In this document: piece after piece, positions 6,796-13,071 of the stretch
How the letters are laid out: the number at the start of each line of letters is the position of its first letter
How positions within the stretch are numbered: the first letter of the stretch is position 1
NCBI GenBank assembly: GCA_900757025.1
Contig: CAAEMG010000142.1
Location: 1 to 35,670 of the forward strand
Reading direction: 5' to 3'
DNA: 35,670 nt
Origin: Clostridia bacterium
GTDB taxonomy: Bacteria; Bacillota; Clostridia; Lachnospirales; Anaerotignaceae
Position numbers and translations under genes: made by a program
Notes under the pieces: model-generated
Seen by the model: the letters and a program-made list of their open reading frames with translations, nothing else
Told to the model about the DNA's origin: nothing
Databases searched by the model: none

Positions 6796-7146
6796 AACAA
6801 TTTCTATCATATCATTTCCATATCCGCTTAAATACAGTATTTCACCTGAAATTTTTGATATTTCACCGGGGAAAAGCAGTTTCTTTACAAGTTCAACAGG
6901 CGTAACCGCATTATATTTTTCCATTAATTGTTTATTTTTAAAAACACCTTCTGTATCGGCTTCCAATATAACATGAATAGCATTATCGTTTTTCATTTGC
7001 TGTATTTCTGCCATTCTGTTATAGCTTATATTTTTTACTTTTAATATAATGTCGCATCCGCACATTTCAGAAAGACGTTTTATATTTAATTCACTTGTTG
7101 TTTCATTTTCAATTTCATTTTTAAGAAGCATTTCAACTATATTCAT
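6784..7146 (-). CDS. Phage tail assembly chaperone, XkdN-like (copy 2), zero-frame product
   Basis: A 120-residue paralog of the protein at 379-753. The ATG at 7144-7146 is preferred: GGGAG lies eight bases upstream, and MNIVEMLLKNE aligns with MNILDVLLKNE of copy 1. An in-frame ATG at 7173 would add nine residues that contain this ribosome site. Like copy 1 it ends in three Lys codons on an A9 run with a -1 frame extension. It sits upstream of the cassette array and the 504-residue tape-measure-like gene, its probable partner. Confidence 0.8.
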   Translation of the reverse strand: MNIVEMLLKNEIENETTSELNIKRLSEMCGCDIILKVKNISYNRMAEIQQMKNDNAIHVILEADTEGVFKNKQLMEKYNAVTPVELVKKLLFPGEISKISGEILYLSGYGNDMIEIVKKK

Positions 7147-7275
7147 ACTTTTTTCTCCCTTCATACTTTTCAATTAACTTTTTTCTGCTGTTTCTTCCTT
7201 ATAAGTGCTATTTTAAACATCCCTCCTATTTTAGGCTCTACAGTATGGAAATTGCCACCTCCTTTTCCCCCATAG

Positions 7276-7303
7276 AAAAAAGCACCCTTATTCAGAGTGC
7301 TTC
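7276..7303 (-). terminator. Hairpin terminator upstream of chaperone copy 2
   Basis: On the minus strand AAGCACTC pairs with GGGTGCTT around a seven-base loop and runs into T6. It separates the putative late regulator from the tail genes. The 7174-7384 interval also holds an AAGGAGGTG ribosome-site-like sequence (about 7255) without a usable start codon, so a small gene may have been lost here. Confidence 0.65.
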
Positions 7304-7384
7304 GCCTTAAAGTTATCTTTTAACTTTTTCCTATGATAATATAATATCATAAAAACTGCACCTTATTTCCCCCATTTTTTAAAA

Positions 7385-7780
7385 TTATACTTTTTCCGAT
7401 AATTTATCAAAAAAAATCCTTCGACATTCATAAAAATAATTTTTTCCGCATGGCAGATTGAAATATGTATATGTTATACCTTGAGTAACATTAAGCAAAA
7501 GACTGTCCTTAAACGCAGGAGCAACTTCCGCCGCCGTATTTTCTATAATCTCAACATCCTTTTTCAATTCCGCTATTTTCAATGCCATGTTTTCCGTTGC
7601 GCTCGATATGTTTCCGCCGCTCGGCATACTGCTGTATTTCATTCCCTGCAACAGTGTAATTTCTCTAAGCTTGTCTTTTTTCTCATTATACTGCTTGCAA
7701 AAATAAACAAGCTCCATATATCTGTCATGGCTTATGCCTGCCTTCTCCATTCTTTTGCTTCTTCTCAAACTGTAATTCAC
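7385..7780 (-). CDS. Putative phage late-gene regulator (RinA/ArpU-type size and position)
   Basis: A soluble protein of up to 131 residues. The N-terminal half is basic and helical (GISHDRYMELVYFCKQY). The C-terminal part contains an NVTQGITYTYFNLPCGKNYFYECRRIFFDKL helix-turn-helix-like segment seen in small Clostridia phage proteins. Its place between the replication genes and the tail genes is where late transcription activators of the RinA/ArpU group usually lie. The start is uncertain: GTG at 7778-7780 touches its AAGGAG, while a TTG at 7768 or ATG at 7750 has better spacing. Regulatory function is inference. Confidence 0.5.
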   Translation of the reverse strand: MNYSLRRSKRMEKAGISHDRYMELVYFCKQYNEKKDKLREITLLQGMKYSSMPSGGNISSATENMALKIAELKKDVEIIENTAAEVAPAFKDSLLLNVTQGITYTYFNLPCGKNYFYECRRIFFDKLSEKV

Positions 7781-7879
7781 TCTCCTTTTTTCTGTGGGGA
7801 TTTTAGGGGTTCTCCCCTAACAAGTGTAAAATGCCGTCATTTTGCTATGCTTGCAAAAGCACGTTCATTAAATTTTATA

Positions 7880-8677
7880 CTATCTAAGCCTGTAATTACG
7901 TCCCTCATCTTCTCTTATAATGTTCATATGTTCTTTAGACATTTCATAAATTCTGCTGCCCAAAGCCCCGTCATAATCCAATATGTCATTTATATTTTTT
8001 TCAGATGAAATAATAGTTATAAGTCCGTTGTTATAGCGATAATTCAAAATTTCAAAAGCTGTCATAATATCACTGGCTGTCGGGGCTTTCCCACGTTCAG
8101 TTTTTAAAAAATCATCTATGTAAAGAACTTTTACCCTCTGAAACGGTTCTATAAGCCTTTGATACTCCTCATCATTCATCTTATTTGCTTTAAGCTGTAT
8201 TGCTTCATTTGGCCAAACCATATATTTTGCACTCTTGCCTTTTTCCATAAGCTCAGCAACTATTGCCGTACAAAGATGTGTTTTGCCTGCTCCCACCTGT
8301 CCGCCGATAAAAAACCAGCCTTTCGGATTTTCTGCATAATCTATTGCGGAAGTCTTTACAGCAGCCTGCCATTTTTCTTTAACTATGTATTTTTCAAATG
8401 TATATTTTTCAATAACAGACATAAGACCGCTTTTAATAAGTCTGTTTCTGTTTGCTTCTTTTATTGCACACTCACATTGCACATATCCAATAGCTCCTCC
8501 GTAAGGTGTTTCAACAACCTCCGGCACTAAGCCTAAACCATGACATTTAGGACACGTTCCGTCACCCTTAGCAGTCTTGGCAAATTCAAGCTGCTGTTTA
8601 ATATAATCATAAGACTGTTCCGTAGATTTTTCTTCCTGCCTGCTCTCCCTTATTTCCTGCATTATATCCTTCATCAT
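7880..8677 (-). CDS. DnaC-like helicase loader (AAA+ ATPase)
   Basis: A 265-residue phage replication ATPase of the DnaC/IstB group, which loads the replicative helicase. A four-Cys motif (C42, C45, C68, C70) forms a zinc knuckle in the N-terminal domain. Walker A is GGQVGAGKT at 125-133, Walker B VLYIDD at 184-189, and a sensor-1-like strand TIISSEKN at about 221-228. The ATG at 8677 lies within the end of the initiator gene, with AAGAAGG upstream. The two-gene pair (initiator then loader) is the standard replication module of many Firmicute phages. Confidence 0.9.
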   Translation of the reverse strand: MMKDIMQEIRESRQEEKSTEQSYDYIKQQLEFAKTAKGDGTCPKCHGLGLVPEVVETPYGGAIGYVQCECAIKEANRNRLIKSGLMSVIEKYTFEKYIVKEKWQAAVKTSAIDYAENPKGWFFIGGQVGAGKTHLCTAIVAELMEKGKSAKYMVWPNEAIQLKANKMNDEEYQRLIEPFQRVKVLYIDDFLKTERGKAPTASDIMTAFEILNYRYNNGLITIISSEKNINDILDYDGALGSRIYEMSKEHMNIIREDEGRNYRLR

Positions 8678-9440
8678 AAATACCTTCTTTCTTCAAGGCA
8701 TCAAATACCCATTTTCTTATTGTAAGATAAGAGCTGCTGTGCTTATATCCTTTTCGTTCAACATATTCATCAAGATACTTTATGGCATTGTCTGTGTTCT
8801 TTTGTCCAAACTCAGCTACAAGCTTCGCTCCTTCCTCATTGGTTAAGGTTACATGACTGTATTTCCCGTATCGGTGCTTAGGTTGTTTTTTGTTTTCTTT
8901 ATTATTATCTTTATTTTCATCTATATTTCTTTTTATTTCATTTGTATTGTTTTTCTTGGATTTATTATTGTTTTTCTCGGATTTACTATTGTTTCCCTGC
9001 GATTTTTCCTGTTTTTGGGCGAATTTAATAAAGGCAGCCGTTTCAGTTTCATTTAAAAGCCAAACATTTTCTTTTACAAAAACATCTCTTTTTAAGCTTT
9101 TGGCGGCTTCCTGATACCTTTTCTGTATGCCGTGTGAAGATAATACAGTGACCGAATTAATAAGTATACTTTTTGAAAGCAGTGACCGATTAACTAAGTG
9201 TTCTATTACCTGTAAAATGAAGTTTTCACTTAAATTTAAGTCTGCAATTACGCAGTCAATAACATCTTCATCCCACACCATATAGTAACCATGCGAACCA
9301 TAAATTTGTGTCAGCAGATATATGTATAACATTATTCCATCATTTCCGAATCTGCCTTTTAACGCCCTTATTTTGGGGTCTGAAAAAAAATCAACATCAA
9401 AGGGAAAATATTGCAATCCTTCTTTTAAAGGCCTTGCCAT
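8607..9440 (-). CDS. Phage replication initiator, DUF4373 (Lin1244/Lin1753-like) N-terminal domain
   Basis: A 277-residue protein. Residues 1-100 (KEGLQYFPFDVDFFSDPKI..., LYIYLLTQIYG) match the winged-helix-like N-terminal domain found in DnaD-type phage replication proteins. Residues about 155-195 form a low-complexity Asn/Lys linker. The C-terminal domain (about 200-262) with NAIKYLDEYVERKGY and SYLTIRKWVFDAL is typical of these initiators. It overlaps the DnaC-like gene by 71 bases. It probably binds the phage origin and recruits the loader. Confidence 0.8.
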   Translation of the reverse strand: MARPLKEGLQYFPFDVDFFSDPKIRALKGRFGNDGIMLYIYLLTQIYGSHGYYMVWDEDVIDCVIADLNLSENFILQVIEHLVNRSLLSKSILINSVTVLSSHGIQKRYQEAAKSLKRDVFVKENVWLLNETETAAFIKFAQKQEKSQGNNSKSEKNNNKSKKNNTNEIKRNIDENKDNNKENKKQPKHRYGKYSHVTLTNEEGAKLVAEFGQKNTDNAIKYLDEYVERKGYKHSSSYLTIRKWVFDALKKEGIYDEGYNAGNKGEQAGRKIYGTVL

Positions 9441-9464
9441 AGCTCTGCCCCCTTTTAAGCAGTT

Positions 9465-9641
9465 TTATTTAGGCTTAGACACAGTATGTAATGTACGGCC
9501 TGTGCCAAGCCATTTATTTTTCATTTTTTCGTGATTGCAATGACATTTGAAAAGCAAACACGGTTCTTCGTTTCTGCAATTTTCAAGCTCATGCCTGTTG
9601 CAATTCATGCAAAATTCTTTAAACGCTTCATATTCTGTCAT
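9465..9641 (-). CDS. Small Cys-rich protein (58 aa)
   Basis: The ATG at 9639-9641 follows AAAGGA at six bases. The 58-residue product has six Cys (C11, C14, C22, C28, C33, C35), including CMNC and CHC pairs, suggesting a zinc-binding fold. It lies in the same direction and tight spacing as its neighbours. Function unknown. Confidence 0.6.
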   Translation of the reverse strand: MTEYEAFKEFCMNCNRHELENCRNEEPCLLFKCHCNHEKMKNKWLGTGRTLHTVSKPK

Positions 9642-9652
9642 TTATTATCCTT

Positions 9653-9868
9653 TCATATTTTACCTTTCTGCTTTTGCCTGTGTAAATTTTTATGAAAACG
9701 CTCTATCATGCGTATTTGCATTTCTGTATTTTTAGCTGTATGTAAGAATTTTTTCTGATTATACAGCTCATCTTTATACTGCTTGTACCTGCTGCATTTG
9801 TCCCAACATGCCGATGAACGCTCTGTACACTCTTTGCAAGGTGATTTTATTCTGTAATTGCAGTTCAT
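9653..9868 (-). CDS. Small Cys-rich protein (71 aa)
   Basis: The ATG at 9866-9868 overlaps the TGA of the preceding gene as ATGA and has AAGGA upstream; a GTG at 9874 is less likely. It contains MNC, CKEC and AC--KC motifs followed by a basic helical C-terminal half. Resembles small zinc-binding phage proteins of unknown role. Confidence 0.6.
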   Translation of the reverse strand: MNCNYRIKSPCKECTERSSACWDKCSRYKQYKDELYNQKKFLHTAKNTEMQIRMIERFHKNLHRQKQKGKI

Positions 9869-10101
9869 ACACACTTCCTTAAATATTCCACAACGGTTTT
9901 TTCACATATTTTCTTTGCTTCATCTTCACTTATGCTAATCTTCGCCATAATAAATGTTGTTATGCTTTTAAGTGAATATCCTTTATCATATCTATTGAAA
10001 ATTTCTTTCTGAGTTTCAACATCAATCTTCTTTGGCGGTGCATTCATATCTGCACGATAGTAATTCTTTTTCATTTTATCTTTTGCTTTTTTTATTTTCA
10101 T
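9865..10101 (-). CDS. Hypothetical small basic phage protein (78 aa)
   Basis: Basic N-terminus (KIKKAKDKMKK) followed by two predicted helices with a helix-turn-helix-like stretch (KEIFNRYDKGYSLKSITTF). Translationally coupled to the next gene by ATGA. It could bind nucleic acid, but there is no family match I can name. Confidence 0.5.
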   Translation of the reverse strand: MKIKKAKDKMKKNYYRADMNAPPKKIDVETQKEIFNRYDKGYSLKSITTFIMAKISISEDEAKKICEKTVVEYLRKCV

Positions 10102-10108
10102 TTGCTTT

Positions 10109-10314
10109 TCACATCTCCATTATTCCTTTGCAGTTTCCGCAAATCATAAATTCAACTTTGCCAACTTTACATGGATACAGTTTTTTAATCTTTATTCCGC
10201 ACATTTCGCATTTGCCTGTTATATTTTCATTGCCTAATTTAACAGATAATGATAGTCGTTCTTTATAACTGCAATTCTGCTTTCTAAAATCTCTGTTGCT
10301 TCGCTTAAATCCAT
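10109..10314 (-). pseudogene. Frameshifted small zinc-ribbon gene
   Basis: The ATG at 10312-10314 begins a frame reading MDLSEATEILESRIAVIK and then stops after 26 codons. In the neighbouring frame the sequence continues without a start as ERLSLSVKLG...CEMCG...CGNC...MEM to a TGA at 10109-10111. Joining the two needs one added base in an A-rich stretch near 10260, giving a protein of about 67 residues with two CxxC pairs. Either a recent mutation or a sequence error. Confidence 0.45.
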
Positions 10315-10318
10315 TGGC

Positions 10319-10522
10319 TTAATCTTCTTCCTCTCTTTCTACTGTTATCGGAATAAATAAAAATGTAAAAGGATAAAGCAAAATATTTCTTATATTCCAA
10401 TAATATTTTCCATTTACACAATTTGCGCTGTATAATGAAACAAGCCACAAATTTTTGTATACATGTATTTTCCTGTGATACTTCAATCTTTTTTCGAAGG
10501 CATATTCAGATACTCTTATCAT
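10319..10522 (-). CDS. Hypothetical phage protein (67 aa)
   Basis: A 67-residue frame with GGGATAAAA before the ATG. It is aromatic and basic, with a C-terminal hydrophobic stretch (ILLYPFTFLFIPI) that could be a membrane segment, and an acidic end. No family recognised. Confidence 0.4.
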   Translation of the reverse strand: MIRVSEYAFEKRLKYHRKIHVYKNLWLVSLYSANCVNGKYYWNIRNILLYPFTFLFIPITVEREEED

Positions 10523-10524
10523 TT

Positions 10525-10575
10525 TTATCCCACATCTTTTCTAAGCAATTTTTCAAATCTATCTTCTTTATTCAT
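10525..10575 (-). CDS. Possible 16-residue micro-ORF
   Basis: The ATG at 10573-10575 is preceded by GGAGG at six bases, a strong ribosome site. It encodes a charged 16-residue helix-like peptide (KEDRFEKLLRK) ending just before the next ATG. It may act only to couple translation to the following gene. Confidence 0.3.
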   Translation of the reverse strand: MNKEDRFEKLLRKDVG

Positions 10576-10653
10576 ATGTTGCCTCCGGCTCAGTCATAAG
10601 GTTTTTGAAATTCTCTAAAATCTTCTTATAATGTCTTCATCAAAGTTTGCCAT
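10568..10653 (-). pseudogene. Frameshifted micro-gene (about 28 codons)
   Basis: The ATG at 10651-10653 has a strong AAGGAGGG site but the frame stops after 12 codons. One base added near 10630 would give MANFDEDI-KKILENF-KNLMTEPEATYE, ending where the next micro-ORF starts. The second one-base shift in this cluster. Confidence 0.4.
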
Positions 10654-10753
10654 TAACAAAGCCCTCCTTGCATAATTCCTTTAAATACGTTATACTTTAA
10701 TTGCTTTATTTTTCTATTGGCCCCAAGGGAATTGCCGTTCCTAAAGGGCTTTT

Positions 10754-10843
10754 TCATTTTCTTTTTTCTCTTTCCTTATGCCATGTATGCACTGCCACCA
10801 GCACGGCAAATGTTATGTATATCAAATTTATATCTTTAATCAT
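10754..10843 (-). CDS. Small single-pass membrane peptide (29 aa)
   Basis: The ATG at 10841-10843 has AAAGGTGA seven bases upstream. The peptide has a hydrophobic core (LIYITFAVLVAVHTW) and a basic tail (KEREKRK), consistent with an N-out membrane peptide. Overlaps the end of the previous gene. Confidence 0.45.
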   Translation of the reverse strand: MIKDINLIYITFAVLVAVHTWHKEREKRK

Positions 10844-10988
10844 TTTGAAAATCACCTTTAATAATCTCCCTATAAGGATTTTTTCTTTGTGACAGTTCCA
10901 TTTTGCAAATTTTTCTTGCTCTGTTTATAATTCTGTGCCACAGCTCCCAAATATCGGCAAGTTCGCTTTTATTAAGATTGTTTCTCAT
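10836..10988 (-). CDS. Hypothetical small helical protein (50 aa)
   Basis: The ATG overlaps the stop of the upstream gene as ATGA, and GAGGTGA lies further upstream. It is a helical, basic protein with an ELADIWELWHRIINRARK segment. The overlap with both neighbours supports a real compact operon. Confidence 0.5.
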   Translation of the reverse strand: MRNNLNKSELADIWELWHRIINRARKICKMELSQRKNPYREIIKGDFQND

Positions 10989-11128
10989 CTAAGCTCACTC
11001 ACCTCTCTGTGTCCGTCACGTTTTCCCATTCTGTATGCCTTGCCAAGTTTCTCCTGTGAAAACCATAACGCCATTGCAAAACCACTGGTAAATGCCGCTA
11101 TTGCTACAGCTCCGATTATATATGTCAT
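10985..11128 (-). CDS. Small single-pass membrane protein (47 aa)
   Basis: Start chosen at 11126-11128 because GGAGG lies seven bases upstream; the longer frame from 11182 shadows the previous gene. Residues 3-21 are a membrane segment (IIGAVAIAAFTSGFAMALW), followed by a basic cytoplasmic tail. Confidence 0.55.
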   Translation of the reverse strand: MTYIIGAVAIAAFTSGFAMALWFSQEKLGKAYRMGKRDGHREVSELR

Positions 11129-11130
11129 AT

Positions 11131-11247
11131 TTATTCCTCCATTCTGCTCATTGTCCATTTTTTGTATGTCCAGCAATACCACTTATATTCATAATTTTTT
11201 ATGCGTTCGATACAGGTTGCACATGGGCATTTCTGCTTATGTTTCAT
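11131..11247 (-). CDS. Small Cys/Trp-rich protein (38 aa)
   Basis: The ATG at 11245-11247 has AGAAGGAG at eight bases. It holds CPCATC near the start and CW further on, plus many Trp/Tyr/Lys residues. Possibly a zinc-binding micro-protein. Its end overlaps the ribosome site of the next gene. Confidence 0.5.
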   Translation of the reverse strand: MKHKQKCPCATCIERIKNYEYKWYCWTYKKWTMSRMEE

Positions 11248-11313
11248 AATGCAGCTCCTTCTTGCTTGTCCGCTGTATGGAGCAGTGCCTTTATACACAC
11301 TGCACCGATGTAA

Positions 11314-11514
11314 TTACTCTGCCCTCTCTAAAGGCTCATTACCGAAATGAACTTCCAGTCCCATTTCTCTTGCTATAACCTCAGCCGTTTTTCTCTCTAT
11401 GTTACCCGCTATTCTCGACTTTTCATCGGGGCTTAAACTGTCAAAAGGGACTGCACTTCCGTCCTTTCTGCGTACCATAGTTATCCATTTTGGTTTCGGT
11501 TTTTCTTTTTTCAT
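11314..11514 (-). CDS. Hypothetical small phage protein (66 aa)
   Basis: Start set at 11512-11514, six bases after GGAGGTG. The protein is soluble with a basic start (KKEKPKPKW) and a helical C-terminal half (PDEKSRIAGNIERKTAEVIAREMG). Proteins of this kind are common in Clostridia phage early regions, with unknown function. Confidence 0.55.
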   Translation of the reverse strand: MKKEKPKPKWITMVRRKDGSAVPFDSLSPDEKSRIAGNIERKTAEVIAREMGLEVHFGNEPLERAE

Positions 11515-11556
11515 ATAAAACACCTCCGTTAAAACCTATTAGTTTTTAAAATTGTC

Positions 11557-11733
11557 CTATGCCTGTTTAATCTCCTCAATTAGCTCTTTAAGAAGTTCCG
11601 CTTTTTCTTTAGCCTGTTTCCATGCTCTTTCACATCCCTTTTTTGGGTAATCCATTTTGTAGCTGGCACTGGCAAAGAAAAGGTTATTCATTTCAGCTTC
11701 ATAGCAGCTTTCAAGCAATTCCAATCTGTCCAT
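11557..11733 (-). CDS. Hypothetical small helical protein (58 aa)
   Basis: The ATG at 11731-11733 follows GAGGTG. It is a charged, fully helical protein with a predicted hairpin of two helices. Its start overlaps the previous gene by 23 bases. Confidence 0.5.
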   Translation of the reverse strand: MDRLELLESCYEAEMNNLFFASASYKMDYPKKGCERAWKQAKEKAELLKELIEEIKQA

Positions 11734-11833
11734 CTTTCTCACCTCTATAAATTCCGCCAATTAATATCCCGAAAAATGTATTTATTTCCTTGTAAAGAAT
11801 TTTATTGAATTCTGCTACTATTCCATCTTCCAT
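11711..11833 (-). CDS. Hypothetical small protein (40 aa)
   Basis: The ATG at 11831-11833 follows AAAGGAGG at seven bases, a strong site. Includes a hydrophobic turn (TFFGILIGGIYRG). First gene of the compact micro-protein cluster after the plus-strand insertion. Confidence 0.5.
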   Translation of the reverse strand: MEDGIVAEFNKILYKEINTFFGILIGGIYRGEKDGQIGIA

Positions 11834-11864
11834 GGAAACGCCTCCTTTCTATAGTTTAAACTGC

Positions 11865-11893
11865 TTGTGTTTTTCTTCCATTTCTCCTATACT
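11865..11893 (+). promoter_or_regulatory. Promoter for the plus-strand zinc-ribbon gene
   Basis: TTGTGT, 17 bases, TATACT lies about 50 bases upstream of the ATG at 11944, on the strand opposite to the early operon. Confidence 0.5.
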
Positions 11894-11943
11894 TCAATTA
11901 CAGGCTGTTCCGGAGCCGAGTATTAAAGAAAGGAGATATTATT

Positions 11944-12192
11944 ATGTATTTAAAATTTTTGTGTCCTAAATGTGAAATTCCATTTATTATTGAAGATAAA
12001 AATCTTATTAATAAGACTTCTTTATGTTGTCCAAATTGTTCAACGGAATTTCCAAAAGATAAATTTGAAGATTTAAAAAACGGTATAAGCCTTCTAAATT
12101 CCGCTAAGCACAATGAAATCATTTTTGAAGGCATAGGAACTGTTTATTCAACCTTTGCATTTGAAATTAGTGAGAAAAATCCTTTGCTATAA
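11944..12192 (+). CDS. Plus-strand two-CxxC zinc-ribbon protein (82 aa)
   Basis: An 82-residue protein with AAAGGAG at good spacing. CPKC (7-10) and CPNC (29-32) form a treble-clef or ribbon zinc site. The C-terminal half is soluble without known motifs. It is inserted on the opposite strand inside the early operon, overlaps the end of the convergent 60-residue gene by 26 bases, and has its own promoter. That is the layout of a lysogeny-expressed insertion. Its position makes it one of several candidates for an accessory or excision factor, without direct evidence. Confidence 0.6.
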   Translation: MYLKFLCPKCEIPFIIEDKNLINKTSLCCPNCSTEFPKDKFEDLKNGISLLNSAKHNEIIFEGIGTVYSTFAFEISEKNPLL

Positions 12193-12340
12193 CACAATTA
12201 TCCGCAATTTCAATTATCTTCTCTGCTAATTTTTCAAAATCCTTATAGGTTGCACACTTTGTTGTAGATAAAAGCTGTCCTACAGCAGAATATGCAGCCT
12301 TTTTAATTTCTTCCTCATTGTTTATTTTTGAAATTATCAT
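12167..12340 (-). CDS. Hypothetical early phage protein (57-60 aa)
   Basis: Small helical protein directly after the Cro-like gene. An ATG at 12340 has AAAGGA eight bases upstream; the ATG at 12349 overlaps the Cro stop and would add three residues. Contains no clear motif. Confidence 0.5.
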   Translation of the reverse strand: MIISKINNEEEIKKAAYSAVGQLLSTTKCATYKDFEKLAEKIIEIADNCVIAKDFSH

Positions 12341-12345
12341 TGTTT

Positions 12346-12528
12346 TCATCCTTTCAATAATTCATCTACTGTGCAATCTAATATCTTTGCAAGCTGAATT
12401 ATCATTACAGCTCTCGGCATACGCTCTCCTGTTTCCCATTGAGATACGGTATTCTGATTTACACCAATTTGTGCTGCTATTTCAGCTTGTGTCATATTCT
12501 TTTCAATTCGTTTTGCTCTGATGTTCAA
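12346..12528 (-). CDS. Cro-like HTH (XRE) regulator
   Basis: A 60-residue single-domain XRE helix-turn-helix protein. The recognition region reads MTQAEIAAQIGVNQNTVSQW and is followed by ILDCTVDELL. I choose the TTG at 12526-12528 because GAGGTGAG lies at proper spacing; a longer frame begins at 12552. It is the first gene of the lytic transcript and divergent from the CI-like gene, so it probably acts as Cro on the operators at 12.55-12.65 kb. Confidence 0.8.
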   Translation of the reverse strand: MNIRAKRIEKNMTQAEIAAQIGVNQNTVSQWETGERMPRAVMIIQLAKILDCTVDELLKG

Positions 12529-12552
12529 AAATCTCACCTCACATTCTTTCAA

Positions 12553-12567
12553 ATCTCTTTACGAGAT
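12553..12567. promoter_or_regulatory. Operator O1
   Basis: Perfect inverted repeat ATCTC-TTTAC-GAGAT, overlapping the start-site region of the lytic promoter. Confidence 0.7.
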
Positions 12568-12568
12568 A

Positions 12569-12597
12569 ATATTAATTGTATTTTTGTTTTTTGTCAA
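12569..12597 (-). promoter_or_regulatory. Lytic (cro-side) promoter
   Basis: On the minus strand TTGACA, 17 bases, TAATAT: a perfect -35 and near-consensus -10. It is flanked by operators O1 and O2, so repressor bound at either would block it. Confidence 0.8.
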
Positions 12598-12612
12598 TCT
12601 CTTTTTGAGATT
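12596..12612. promoter_or_regulatory. Operator O2
   Basis: Inverted repeat AATCTC-TTTTT-GAGATT, touching the -35 of the lytic promoter. Its centre is 44 bases from O1. Confidence 0.7.
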
Positions 12613-12634
12613 TATTTATATTTATATTGTTTTT

Positions 12635-12651
12635 TATCTCTTGGTGTGATA
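12635..12651. promoter_or_regulatory. Operator O3
   Basis: Imperfect inverted repeat TATCTC-TTGGT-GTGATA, 39 bases from O2 and close to the start of the CI-like gene. Probably involved in control of the repressor promoter. Confidence 0.55.
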
Positions 12652-12679
12652 CTTTATAAACATAAAGGCGGTGAAATAA

Positions 12680-13063
12680 ATGTATAGAATAGCCGAATTA
12701 AGAATACAAAAAGGGTTAAGCCAAAAAGAATTTGGTAAGCAAATTGGGGCAGCACAAAATACTGTTTCAAACTGGGAAAAAGGTAATCGAGTTCCAGATG
12801 CACCAACTCTTAATAAAATAGCAAATTTTTTTGGAGTATCCGTTGACTACCTTTTAGGCAATGACAATTCCACTGGAACAAACATCTCAGTCGTTGATGA
12901 AAATAAAAATCCTATTGTTTTAGACGATGAAGCTCTTGAGCTTATAGACAGCTTACGTTCAAATCCCGAAATGAAAATGCTTTTTTCCGTAAGCAAAAAT
13001 GCAACCAAAGAAGATATTATTAAGGCAGTAAAAATAATTGAAGCTTTAAAAGATAATAAGTAA
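12680..13063 (+). CDS. CI-like phage repressor (XRE family)
   Basis: A 127-residue repressor: an XRE HTH at about 1-58 (GLSQKEFGKQIGAAQNTVSNW) followed by a linker and a short helical C-terminal region (about 85-125). It lacks a LexA/CI-type peptidase domain, so it is not self-cleaving. The adjacent metallopeptidase-like gene suggests inactivation of the ImmR/ImmA kind. The ATG follows AAAGGCGGTG. Expressed divergently from the Cro-like gene. Confidence 0.85.
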   Translation: MYRIAELRIQKGLSQKEFGKQIGAAQNTVSNWEKGNRVPDAPTLNKIANFFGVSVDYLLGNDNSTGTNISVVDENKNPIVLDDEALELIDSLRSNPEMKMLFSVSKNATKEDIIKAVKIIEALKDNK

Positions 13064-13071
13064 GGTAGGCG

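Noticed and set aside
7174..7270. A micro-gene behind the strong AAGGAGGTG near 7255
   Set aside because: No start codon follows at usable distance in an open frame; perhaps a remnant, so it is not listed as a gene.
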